Assembly (NCBI GenBank): GCA_022316685.1
Contig: JAKJHU010000076.1
Span: 1,250,001-1,314,000, forward strand
Direction: 5' to 3'
DNA: 64,000 nt
Source of the DNA: Progne subis subis
Taxonomy: Eukaryota > Chordata > Aves > Passeriformes > Hirundinidae
A program made the position numbers and the translations under genes. Below are positions 1-10,946 of the stretch, in pieces. The first letter of the stretch is position 1. Every line of letters starts with the position of its first letter. A model generated the notes under the pieces. The model was not told the DNA's origin. It worked only from the letters and a program-made list of their open reading frames with translations, and ran no database searches.

Positions 1-3000
1 TATTTTGATGGATTCTTCCAATATTGCTACCTCTGAATTTGCAAATAAGAGAATAATTTACTAATTATCAGGTTCTACAGAAAGAAATAAAGAAGAAGAA
101 TATATACTTAATGTATTTTCTGTTATCATCACTTTTAAAGTTCAAGGATTCAAGCTTTTAATCATCAAAATTAAGGAAATAAACTTTGTTAAAATTGAAG
201 GTCAGGTACTTAAGCACCTGAATCTAAGCAATTAGGCTTTTACAATCTAGATTGCAGCATCATAGTGGGGTCACACCAGCACAAGAACTCATAATTAAGA
301 TCAAGGCTTAACTTGCTTTGAATCAAATACCGATCTCTGACATTAGGATTCTACAGATGTGCAAATATTTGTGCATGTATATTAAGTTCATTGACACTGT
401 GTCTCTTTAACCAAAGTGATGTTCACAGCCACAACTTGCATACATGCTTGATAAAAGGACAGAGATATTGCATTAAATAAATGCATCATTCATTGATGAA
501 TCTATCTATCAGGAGCACACATGATACTAGAGAAAGAGAACAGATGGGCCGCTACAGTAAGGAGAAAGACTGAAGAACAGATGTGGGTTCTTACGTTACT
601 GTTACTCTCTGATACACTTGATATCTATCTGAGGAACAGAATAAAGAAGTGTGTTGGACAAATACTGAATAAAATAAGAATAGTCAGAAAGGACGACTGA
701 GACTAGTTCCTGAAATTCATAAAAAATGTCAAGGGAGCAGTGAGTCATGAAACAAAGCTTACTGCTCCAGGTGGAGGTGGGGCTATACAGCACCAAAAAA
801 AGAAAGTGGGCTACGCCCAAAATTCTTTCATGACAGCAGCTTCCTCAAGGATATGGCTATTTTCATCCTACCTTGAGACTTAGGGATAGGATTAGCTTTA
901 GAGTCACGACTAGGGGTCAGAGAGAGACAAAGCCTGGAGCTCCAGTTACAGTGATACTGAAAAAGGGATGCCTGAAAAGGGGTGAGCTCTACTAAGAATT
1001 CTCTCTGACTTCTTTCTCTAGTTTATGGAAGCAGGTTTTGAACTAAGCATCAGCTCACCTGAAGTCTTTGGGTCAGCATTAGCATTAGTAGTGCTATAAA
1101 GACAGAAGTTGTAGACGCAGTGAGATTGCAAGACAGTTGCCAAAGTCAGGACTAGATTGTACCAGGAATTGTCCCTAACAACTTCTTCTGGGTCATAGTT
1201 TGTCTTATGATTTAAATCTCCGTCCAGATCTAAATTTGAGGTAAGGTTTGAGGGTTAGAAGTGGGAAAAAGACTAGAATTTCCAGGTGGTATGGGCATGC
1301 AAAGAGGCTTCTAGGTAGCAAAAATATTTTCCACTAGCATCTTACATCTCTAGGAAATTACTCAGATTAGATTTAAAACTGATCTAGAGCTTCAGGTGAA
1401 CTGGAGCAGGAAAGATGCTGAGAGAAACCCTACAAGCTGGGGCTCTGCTTGACTTCTAATCTGCCTCTTCACTAAGGACTTGCTGGGGCTTTACTGTACT
1501 GTTTGTACACTGACTTCCATCCCAAGATGGGTGTTCTATCCTTGTCCATTGCTGTATTGTGGATCTGGACCCCAGCTGCCAGTGCTACTGCCCCTCCCTG
1601 CCTTGTTATGACACTTGGCTTCTGTCTCCCTTTAACTTAATTAAATGCTCAGAGCAGCTGCATGAACGTTTTGAGGTTTCGCCCAAAGCCAAGAATAGGG
1701 CCTCAATTAATGTTTTCAACTACATTTTGTAGCATTCTTCAATGGATCTCGTTCCCTCCTTTGGACGCACCACCATTGCATTTAGAGCAGGCAGCTCTCC
1801 TTCAGTCTCCCAAGACTGCCCTCAGCTGGGCAGCTACAGCCTGAAGTGTCAGTAAGGGCTGATGGACCACACTGGGAATTCAACATTGGGACAAAAAGAT
1901 AGTTTGGACAAATTAATACACTTCCTTGATGGTTAGGGCATACTAACCATTTTGACCGGTCATGGCTGAAAATGCTGGCTTCCTGCAAAGAGGTACAGAC
2001 AGGAAACAAACCAACCACTGAGCCTTCTCTAAGCCTGCTGAAGTGTTGCCAGATTCACTGAAGGAAGACAAAGCCTCCTTTGTCCTTCTTTGTGCTTCTC
2101 CTGGTTTCTCATTAAGTCCTAAGAAGTAGAACAGCAAGGGTAGAGTCACATAGAGTACTCAGCTAAGCTTAAACAAGGAATCAAGAGGAACCCAGGAGAG
2201 GATAACCAAGTGCTTTGTGATTTGTGAGTTTCCCTGAGGTGTCCAGTGATAGATGGAAGGTTTACAGTTATCAGGGTAGGGCAGACCTTGTGTCCTGAAT
2301 ATCGATCCCCACTTGCTTGAGAATTAAGTGTGCTATAAATCTACAGCTTCTCTGTCTTCTGCATGCTCAGCAGAGGTACACATTGAGGAAAGGAAGCATG
2401 AGCAGGAAAGATGGAACTTAAAAGAGAATGGAGCATCTGAATTAAAAGACCTGCTTGAAAATAATTTCAAGCAGCTTCCCCATCCTCCCCTCTAAACATT
2501 TTAAGTGTATTAATGCAGTAATTAACAGTAGAGAAAGAGAAGAATATTCCCCAGGCACATATGATAAACCATTCACATTACTGAAGAAAAAGAAAAGGTG
2601 CTGTAGCATGCATTTAAACAGCCTTTTGCTGCTCTCTGTTCACTCCAATTTAATTCTTTATTTTATTTTTTTCCCCAGACACCAACCTATCTAAATAAGG
2701 TGCCCTTCAGAACAATATTTATTTTACTGTGAAGCCTTTATAGATGTTAGCATTAGTTTCCCTTTGCAAATGGTTTCAGTTAGGAAAAGTTTTATTTCAG
2801 TGTGGGAAACTCCTGTGTATTTCTGAAGGAGGTATTTGGTAAGAGGCAATATGTGTGTGAAATTAATAGACTTTTGAGCTGTCTATGACATGTTGTTATC
2901 TATGCTGTAGTATGCATACCTTTGCATTTTCCATTGAGCTCTTCCAATCAAATAATTGAGTGAGAATATCGTGATAGTTGTGTTCACAGGAAAATAATCC

Positions 3001-3191
3001 ACATTTAAGGTCTAGTGGGAGATTATTGTTACTGAATAAACAAAATGCTTACTCTTGGTGTTCACAGCAAATCAGAAATGTGTTTAATGATGAAATTTTG
3101 TTATCAAACAATGAGGAATTCACTTTGAAAAGTGACTAAATTTCTTGGAAAACTTAGATTTTAAATAACGAAATAGAACTAAAGTCTGTGA
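1..3191. other. Unique-looking non-coding DNA
   Basis: No recognisable gene, retroelement or RNA gene. Open frames on both strands are under 80 codons, overlap each other and have no recognisable protein features. GC rises modestly around 1.4-2.1 kb without a CpG cluster. This is most simply intergenic or intronic sequence. Confidence 0.6.
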
Positions 3192-3239
3192 CAGAAATTA
3201 ACAGATACCTGATGCCAGAAATTAACAGATACCTGATGC
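3192..3239. repeat. Perfect 24-bp tandem duplication
   Basis: A 24-bp unit beginning CAGAAATTAACAG and ending CCTGATGC occurs twice head to tail, at 3192-3215 and 3216-3239, with no mismatch. The second copy ends at the proposed edge of the long LTR that follows, so the duplication may reflect replication slippage or the insertion event. It is far longer than a normal retroviral target duplication and the two copies are adjacent, so it is not a simple insertion footprint. Confidence 0.9.
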
Positions 3240-4185
3240 AATGGTTTGACCTTGGTTAGATCTCAGATGTCCACTAAAGCCATTCTGTCACTGAAGCCTA
3301 ACCTGCTCAGCAGGATGACGTAGAGAAACTGTCAAACGAAAGGCCCATGGGGTTGAGATAAGAGCAGGGAAAGATCACTCACCAATTACTGTCACAGGCT
3401 AAACAGATTGGACTTCTTGAAATAAATTATATTTATTACAAACCAAATCAGAGTAAAATAATGAGAAATAAATCCAAATCTTAAAAATACACTCCTCTCC
3501 TTCTCAGACTCATCTTCAGTCATGTTTGTCTACCTTCTCCTCACCAGCAGTGTTAGGGGTACAGGGAGTGGGGTTTATGGTCAGTTCATCACACATTGTT
3601 TCTGCTACTGCTTCCTACTGCTTCCTACTCAGGGGGACAACTGCTTTCTCAGCTCCAACGCAGGGTGCCTCCATGGGAAACAGGCCTCTGTTAACTTCTT
3701 CAACATTAGGTCTTCCCGTGGGCAGCAGTTCTTCATGAACTTCTACACTACAGGTGGCTTCTGTAGCATGCAGTCCTTCAGGAACGTACTTCCCCAGTGT
3801 GAGTTCCCCAAGGGGCCACAAATCCTGCCAGAAAATCTGCTCCACTGTGGGCTTCCCACAGAGTCACAGCTTCCTTTGGACGCACCTGTCAGCTCCTCTA
3901 TGGCTCTCCATGGACTGCAGGGGCGCAGCTGCCTCACCATGGCCTTCACCACAGGCTGAAGAGAAATCCCTGCTCTGGCAACTGAAGCATCTCCTCCCCT
4001 TCCTTCTTCACCAACGTCATCTCTCAAGATACTTCAGATGAACAGCTGGTGCAAGCACTCCTTACTCTGCCGCAGTCCCAATGTGCTGGCCTGGAACAGG
4101 CCTATTATCATTCAAGATAACACTGCTGCAGCTGTCCATTGTCAAGATTGTCTCTTACAATGCAACTTCACGTCTCTGCAGGCAC
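3237..4185 (-). mobile_element. Decayed long ERVL-like LTR (probable solo LTR)
   Basis: Read on the minus strand, this block matches in order an abundant long avian LTR as I remember it. It has degenerate tandem units of the type 'CCCACGGGG...GCTCCAGCGTGGG' over about 3650-3960 and a purine-rich middle. Then come a polyadenylation-type AATAAA (plus-strand TTTATT near 3431), a TTGGTGAGTGATC segment at about 3375-3388 and a terminal GGTCAAACC stretch near 3241. The plus-strand edge TGCAATGGTTTGACC corresponds to the LTR terminus. The distal boundary near 4.15-4.23 kb is uncertain, no target duplication was found and no internal viral genes are present. Plus-strand frames such as 3522-3959 are antisense readings of this repeat and should not be taken as genes. 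Confidence 0.6.
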
Positions 4186-4230
4186 CGACATACATCAAGA
4201 AAACAATGCTGGGACAGTAAAAATATGTTC

Positions 4231-5692
4231 TAGGTTCAGCAACTTTCTACACCTTCTGGGGTTATTCTTTTACAAAGGATAAGGCCAGTCTTAAACTCAG
4301 TGTCATCCTAGATGTAATTTAACCTACTGGAGCCATATCACACAGCTTCCTTCCATTATTAAATTTTACTGCAAATCTTTTAGCCAGTCATATAAAATTC
4401 ACAAGCCACAGAGACAAAAACAATGAGTGTCTCTCACCTCTCTCTTACTTCCTTTCAAAGACACAAAATTCTCCTTGGAGATGTAAAAGTACTTTCTCAT
4501 GGTTTGTAAGTACCTGGATTCCTGGCAATACTAGAGATATTTACTAAAGAAAGTATTTCATATTCATGATTCTTTAAAGTTATTATTTCATTTAGATTAC
4601 TAAATATGAAAGTCAGAATTCCTTTCTAAACAGCTCAAACATGCAAAATATTCTGTGGGGTAGAGGGCAGGAGAACAAAGGAAAGGAACATTCATTTTGA
4701 TTATTAAATGGAAAGAGCTGCTTTACATTGAATAAGCATGGCAAGTAGGACAAGGAAAGATACTCCGATATTTCAGCAGTATAATATAATATCATGAAAG
4801 ATTACAATACTAATAATATTGAAGAAAATTGAGAAGTCCAGCTACCACATATGTCTCCCACTCCTGTTAAAATTTTTAACACCTTCTAGAGAAACTCGAA
4901 GAGTACACAGACCTGACTCTGCTTTACAAAACATCCCATACTTAATGGGTAAAATACTAGGAAAGTGCTTTGTATTCTTTCAAAATACAGAGTGGTCTTT
5001 TTCTTGGCATAAAAGCCATGTTGTTTTCTGTAGTATTTCTAAGCTCCCATTTCTGTTTGATTCAAATAAGTTCCCTATCAGTCAGAATCAAAGCTAATTA
5101 ATGCTTTTCTAATGCAGCAAGAGTTATTCCAGGACAATATCTGGAGAGAAAATAAAAATGAAAATGCCGTTATTTTTGTTTTTAAGGCAAGAGAGACTGG
5201 AAAATATTCATTATTTTATTTATTTATGTATTTATTTACTATGACAGCACTTAATATATTCATTGGTTGGTTGTGAGAAAATCATCCCAGACCCTTTACT
5301 TTTAAAAGGCATTTCTTCTTACTGATTTCCTGCAATCAGGTATAAAACAAATTATATGATTCCTAATAATATACACACTAAGGAAATTTGGGTAATAAAA
5401 GGGTTTATTATGTTGTAGTATGAGGAATGAGACTAAAAAGGATCTCAATTCAATCATAAGGGTATTCCCAATATAACACCTATGTAAATCCAGAGAGGAA
5501 ATAAAAGATTAATTCATAGAGAGGAATGGCATTTTGGCAGCAGCGCATTATTGTCAGATTGTTATTTTTGCAATAATATTTTTTGTTATGCTTCTGCACA
5601 CAGGCTTGCATTTGCATGAGGTTGCTGCATTGCAAATGGATTCCTTGATCTTCTTTTTCTATATTTACCAGAAGTTTCCACTCACACAAGAG
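4231..5692. other. Unique-looking non-coding DNA
   Basis: AT-rich sequence with no recognised gene or repeat family, apart from a short ATTT-rich patch around 5212-5240. Open frames (for example 4819-5097 plus and 5480-5716 minus) have no recognisable protein features. Confidence 0.55.
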
Positions 5693-5730
5693 GAATAATA
5701 ATAATAATAACAACAATAATTATTAATTAA
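5693..5730. repeat. (AAT)n microsatellite with AT-rich tail
   Basis: A short run of AAT/AAC trinucleotides running into TTATTAATTAATT. It is a simple imperfect microsatellite. Confidence 0.85.
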
Positions 5731-5831
5731 TTGAATTTCTCTTGCCTCTTTCATATAGAAAGTTCCCAATATACCTTTCATCACCAGTGTGGAATGATAT
5801 AGAAAATTAATGTCTCTTTCTGCACAGAAAA

Positions 5832-5985
5832 ACAGAATAATTTAGCTTGGAAGGGGCCTCTGGAGGTAACCTAGTCCAAGTTCTTGGCCACAAAAGATCT
5901 AGAAAATCAAAGCCTTGTCCAAACAAATCTTAAATATCTCCAAAGTCAGAAACTATTCAACATTTCTCGGAAAAATTTCTTCAGC
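5832..5985 (-). mobile_element. CR1 LINE 3' fragment, minus strand
   Basis: The plus strand reads AATTTAGCTTGGAAGGGGCC, then a CTAGTCCAA motif at about 5872-5880, then an A/C-rich stretch with TTAAATATCTCCAAAG. In reverse complement this is the 3' untranslated region of an avian CR1 element. It is old, lacks a crisp ATTCTATG tail and fades out before 6.0 kb, so the 5' boundary is approximate. It lies tail-outward next to plus-strand CR1 pieces. Confidence 0.7.
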
Positions 5986-6030
5986 CTTCTAGCTCTCCTC
6001 ACCACAGTAGCTACCCTGCTCCTTAGACAC

Positions 6031-6109
6031 TATGGGGCCAGGCAGGATTCAGCCAGGTGCTATTGAAGATGCTGGTGGAAGAGTTCACCAAGCCACTCTC
6101 CATCCTCAT
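6031..6109 (+). mobile_element. CR1 reverse-transcriptase fragment, left part
   Basis: This segment contains the conserved CR1 ORF2 stretch read as glu-glu-phe-thr-lys-pro-leu-ser (6080-6103), which lies just upstream of the polymerase palm. It breaks off at CTCAT (6105-6109), where a younger CR1 3' end begins. The reading resumes at 6433. Together with 6433-6940 it is one 5'- and 3'-truncated host element. Confidence 0.7.
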
Positions 6110-6432
6110 GAGGGGAAGCAGAGGGGCAGGCACTGATCTCATCATTCTCGTGGCCAGTGACAGGACTTGAGCAAACAGCATGAAGCTGAGCTGGAGGTGG
6201 TTTTGGTTGGATATGAAGAAAAGGTTTTTCATCCAGAAGGTGGTTGAGCACAGAAACAGGCTGCCTAGTGAAGTGGTCACCGCACCAAGCCTGAGAGAAT
6301 TCAAGAAGTGTTTGGACAATGCTCTTAGGCACATGGTGGGATTCTTGGGGTATCCTGTGCAGGGCCAGCAGTCAGATTCAATGATCCTTAAAGGTCTTTT
6401 CTAACTCCGTATATTCTATGATTCTATGATTT
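6110..6432 (+). mobile_element. CR1 3' end, nested insertion, plus strand
   Basis: A 5'-truncated CR1 3' terminus of about 320 bp. It carries a GAGGGGAAG...GGGGCAGGCACTGATCT block, the GGCACATGGTGGGATTCTTG and CTGTGCAGGGCCAGCAG blocks, and ends in two copies of ATTCTATG (6413-6420 and 6421-6428) followed by ATT. This is the canonical avian CR1 3' tail. It sits inside an older CR1 coding fragment. A 5-bp CTCAT flanks it at 6105-6109 and 6433-6437, which could be a short target duplication. The frame at 6180-6404 is part of this untranslated region. Confidence 0.9.
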
Positions 6433-6940
6433 CTCATCAGTCCTGGTTACCAGAGAGGTCCCAGATATCTGGAGGTCTTCCAATGGAATGTACATCTGCC
6501 AGAAGAGTTGGGAGGAGGATGTGGAAAGTTACAGGCCAGATAGCATGCCCTTGGTGCCAGAGAAGGTTATGGAAGAGATTCCCTTGAGTGTCATCGCATG
6601 GATATACAGGACAACCAAGGGATCAGGCCCAGCCAGCATGGGTTTTGGAAAGGCAGGTACTTGACCAAACTGATTTCCTTTTATGTCCAGGTAACCTGAC
6701 TAGTGAATGAAGGAAAGGCTGTGGATATTTCCACCTGGACTTCAGCAAAGTCTTTGACACTGTCTCCCATAGCATATACCTGGAGACGTTAGCAGCCCAT
6801 GGCTTAGACAGATGCATTCTTCACTGGGTTAAAAACTGTCTAGATGGCCAGGTCCAGAGGGTAGTGGTGAATGGAGTTACATCCAGCTGGTGGTATCACA
6901 GGAGGGGCTTCCCAGGGCTGAGTTGGGGCCAGTCTGGTTT
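6433..6940 (+). pseudogene. CR1 reverse-transcriptase fragment, right part (broken)
   Basis: This continues the host CR1 element after the nested insertion. Recognisable RT landmarks in order are: the palm approach around 6460-6560; 'leu-asp-phe-ser-lys-val-phe-asp-thr-val-ser-his' (RT motif A, catalytic Asp retained) at about 6738-6773; 'leu-asp-gly...gln-arg-val-val-val-asn-gly' at about 6841-6875; and a fading proline-glycine-rich stretch to 6940. Frameshifts and stops break the frame, for example before motif A. The YADD-type motif C and the element's own 3' end are missing, so it is dead. In a live element this protein reverse-transcribes CR1 RNA at a nicked chromosomal site. Confidence 0.85.
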
Positions 6941-7681
6941 TTTGTACCAGGCCAAGTCAGAAGCACATAAACCATTGGCAGAAGGGGTAGGTGGCAAAGA
7001 ACAGTATGAGTGTACGTGTGATCTTTATCACCTCCAACTCGCTTCCATTCCTATTCCTTATCCAGCTCAATCATGCCATTTTCCAGGTAGTTGAAGTGAG
7101 CTTCCAAACAGTAGAAATCAATAGTGAAAATAAAAATAAGGCAAGAGGGGAGGGTAAAGCAGTGGCTCCTCAATTTTCATGCCTTATATCATTATACAGA
7201 TAGAGGAGGAACTGCAAGATCATAGGTGTAGGACATCAGGAATGGATGAAGCAAGAAAACACCTTCCCACATTCATATATCCACAGATGGAAGAAATACA
7301 CAGTAGGAATAAAAAGATGAGTGGCGCAAAGACACAGATGAACATTGCCGTTGATGGGGCAGCATCTGGCAGAGTGAAGTTATCACAGGAGTACTACTCG
7401 GATTCTGGAACAAGAGCAGGGAGAGAGAATAGCAGAAAAGCAAAAAAAATATTGCTTTCCCCTTCACACACACAGCTGAGGAGAGCGACTAGAGGGTGTT
7501 AAGGACCAAAAGAAGGGCTTCTCCTGTGAGCCATGCTGTCATGAGCGAAGGATTAGCATTGGAGAGTTACACACAGTAAAATATATGCCAGTAATCATCT
7601 GCATGCTGTAGTCTATATAAAGACATCATTGCGCAGAGAAAATTACACATTCTGAGCTAAGAAGAGCCACATCTAGTGTAC
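6941..7681. other. Unique-looking non-coding DNA
   Basis: Sequence downstream of the CR1 cluster with no recognised element. The 107-codon frame at 7179-7502 is lysine- and arginine-rich without recognisable motifs and is probably chance. Confidence 0.5.
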
Positions 7682-7733
7682 TTTTTTTTTTTTTTTTTTT
7701 TTCTTTTTTTTTTTTTCTTTTTTTTTTTCCCCC
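7682..7733. repeat. Long T-rich homopolymer tract
   Basis: About 46 bases of nearly pure T, broken by single Cs and ending in five Cs. It could be the antisense of a poly-A tail, but no retrocopy body was recognised on the right side, so it is called a simple repeat. Confidence 0.9.
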
Positions 7734-10033
7734 ACTATTTCATCAGGAGAAGAGGCAGAAAACTGTCTTTGGTCTAAGGCAAGGCTTGACATTCAACATA
7801 CTTGAGAAATATGCCCCCGACTTTCTGGCCTCAATGTTCCTTTAATGTTGCAAAGTTTTGGGGCTTTTCGATATAGAAAGCACAATATGACTCAGCCTGT
7901 CTAAATCTTGGAGGTACCTCTTTGCTTATTGCTAGAATTGCTAAGCCAGCAAGAGGACTTACTGTGGGGTAGACCTGTGAAATAAGCCAAGACAGACAGA
8001 TGTCAGTAACAAAATGTATTTCACTCTAAGTGGCCTGGCAAACCTCTGGGAGTCAGACTTCATCAAGAAATTTGTAAAACTGATAAATAGCTAGAGGTAA
8101 AAGCATAATTAGAAGATTCAGAGCTAAAGGTTACAGATATTCAGCCATTGAATTCCTGCTGGTTTAGGAGATTACTGACATCATATATAACATTTCAGAA
8201 GTGTTTCTGGGGTAGAAGATTAGTGGAGGAACTAATTTTCTTTCTTTGAAATTATTTAGCTGCACAAAAAGTGCAATTTTATTTCTTCAGGTGGTACTGC
8301 AGCTATCACTCTCAGGAACACTAAATTCCAGACCAGCAGCAGCTAGCTTGGATTCTAAATAAGGAACATATTTGATCTTTAATGACTTTTTTCTTTCCTC
8401 ATCAAGACTGTGATCTTGATTCAAACGGTTTTTTTAAGGCTTCTCACTTCCTGGGACAAACAGAGTGGGACTGTGTGCAAAAGTCTTCCTTCAGTTTAGT
8501 TTGCAGCTTTTTCTTACTGTGTCTACCGATCTGACAAAGATGACAATTTAGGATGAGGCTTGACAATGCCCTACTTAGTAAATAAAAACTTAATTTTACT
8601 TTACATGGATAAATTGGTGTACTGGATTTTTACTTGTTTGGTGCAGCAAAAATTTCTGCATCTTTTGAATTTTTAAATACATTTTAGGATATTTAAGACA
8701 TATTTTAGGAAGACAGCTGAGAGATGAAACAAATTACTTCTGGGCATTATAGACCTCCTTAGCTTTACTCTTTTTTATATTATGTATTCAAAAGCACATA
8801 CCATAACGTTGTAGATGCAGCTCTGCTGTCCATAATATGTATAATATATGTCCATTTACGATGCTTAAATTATCTTTGGCAAGCAGTACCCATTGCTGAG
8901 ATAATATTTTCAGGAACATAGATATTTCATTTTCTGTCCAGTGCTCATTGACAGACAAAACTGTTTGCAATAAGATGTATGTTAAACCTTGAGATAACCT
9001 TAAAAAAAAGACATTATTGATGGTAGCATGCTCATCAACACTGTTGGCACAATATAAGTAACAAACCAATTTCAAACCCATCTCTTGTAAAAAGAATCCT
9101 GTATCATTAGTACTTTATTATGGGGAATAGAAAGGACTATATTGTTGAGAGTACAGTATGAATTGGCACTTGTCCTGTTGCTATCCTAAGGATGACTAGC
9201 AATGTAAGGACAATCTTCAGTTGTCTTGAGGGTCTCAACATTTCAGTGCATTCTGAGAATGGATGAATGGCTAGTCCTTTCACCATTCCATAGGAATTTC
9301 TGGGATTTCAAAATTTCAAGATAGCTTGTATATCTGTGATAACTAAATATTCACCCTGTGTTTTGCTGCGCCACTCACCTGGGAAAATTTGATGTGCCTG
9401 GATCAGGTGTTGATTGATAAGTGCATTGCTTTCAAATCAGACAAGATCAAGGGATTTTATACTGATTTTGCAACGGCTATATGAGGCCAGATGATATATT
9501 ATGCAGATTCACTTTTAACTGGCACTGGGAAGGTTAAAAAATGGATTTACTATACCATTTATTACTGCCTAGGTTTCCTAGGAAAGGAAGTTTTTACTGA
9601 GAAAGTCATGCTGCAGAATTGCTTTCAGTGATTGTACAACTTAGTTAGCAAATTCTAGCTCTCTTTTGCCACATGTTGAACAGGATTTGATCCTCATTTC
9701 CACACAAAGAAGCTGAATAAATTACCTTCAAGCACATTTGTTATTATGCAATAGATTTTTTTCAATCCTCTCTGCTAGAGTAGCTATGTTTTACATGAAT
9801 ATTAATTGACTGAGCCCAAGAGACTAAGAAAAGAAGGGTGCAAAATTGCCTATATATCCTAGTGTTTATAATACCAGGAATTATGGTTCAAGACTGTTTC
9901 AGAGGAAACTTAATTATGCAATATGAAGTGAAAACTTTTCAATACTCTCTGGAAATTTCCAACCAGTTCTCACTTAGTTTAGTATTTCTGCTCTCTATAA
10001 TATTACAGTATGTTGTAAGATTAAAAAGCATAC
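7734..10033. other. Unique-looking non-coding DNA
   Basis: AT-rich sequence with no identified gene or mobile element. The minus-strand frame 8788-9081 (97 codons) lacks recognisable motifs. A good minus-strand splice-donor-like CCCAG/GTGAGT lies at about 9374-9384, but no convincing upstream acceptor pairs with it. Confidence 0.5.
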
Positions 10034-10052
10034 TTTTTTTTTTTTTTTTTTT
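10034..10052. repeat. Poly-T tract
   Basis: Nineteen consecutive Ts. Confidence 0.9.
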
Positions 10053-10857
10053 AAATAAAACCCTTATCTACATTGCTTATAATGTGGACATCACAAGTTG
10101 TTAAAAACCAAAAACCTTTTCTTTCATGTTATTATTGTTTATGCTGCAAAGGTCTCTATGCTTATTTAGGTTGTGTACAGATGCATCATGATAAAATCCA
10201 GTCAAATGAGGGCATCATGGAAATAATTCCAGATTAGTCAGAAGGGAAACTCAAATGTGTGTCAAATTCTACTTCTCTAGAAGGTTTTAAGGACTGTGTG
10301 ATATAAATCATAACCTTCCTCCATAGCATTAAGTTTCTACAATAAATCTTTCATATGCAAATGCTTTACCTCTCAGCATTCATGTATTCACTTCCCAAGA
10401 ATGTCTGAGTAAGTGATGAGCAAGAGAAGAAAAGTTTCAAGTATATTAATCCACTAAACCACCATACAATGATTGCTACTCACAGGATGCCATCAGTCTG
10501 TGTCATTTGCCTGCTTTCAAACTTCCAGCTAAGGTAGTCCACAACTCTCTCCTGAGCTGTCCTCTCTTTCTGACTTAGAACCTATGCACTTTTTCCTGAT
10601 CTGAGATTAATTTTCCAGATTACAATCTCTGGCACCCTAGAACTGGATTTTCTTCCCACAGCTAAATAAAATTAAGTGTAATAATATGATATGACAAAGA
10701 ACTAGGAGAAGCATTGCTGTGTGCCTATACTCACGTATTTTACCTCTTCCCTGCTGATGAATAAAGTCAGTTCCTTCTGCCTCGGAAACCTCATGCACAA
10801 CACGCTCCCTCCTGGAGTGTATGGAAGGATACTTCATTTGCTCAGTAAGCCCAAGAC

Positions 10858-10946
10858 TTTTTTTTTTGTGTGTGGGGGGTTTTTTTGTTTGTTTGTTTGT
10901 TTTGTTTGTTTGTTTGTTTGTTTTTTGTGTGTGTGGTTTTTTTTTT
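10858..10946. repeat. (TTTG)n / GT-rich low-complexity tract
   Basis: An 89-bp T/G-only stretch: a T run, GTGTGTGGGGGG, about ten TTTG units with one phase break, GTGTGTGTGG and a final T run. The frames read through it on either strand (10637-10987 minus, 10721-10948 plus) are microsatellite translations. Confidence 0.95.

Noticed and set aside
3522..3959. 145-codon plus-strand frame with Cys-rich look, and overlapping frames in other phases.
   Set aside because: Lies entirely in the decayed minus-strand LTR. The apparent repeats come from its degenerate tandem units.
4461..4505. 45-bp segment between a good acceptor (CTTCCTTTCAAAG) and GTAAGT, open in one frame; a possible micro-exon.
   Set aside because: The exon end TTT/GTAAGT is atypical, there is no supporting neighbour exon, and such short pairs occur by chance at this scale.
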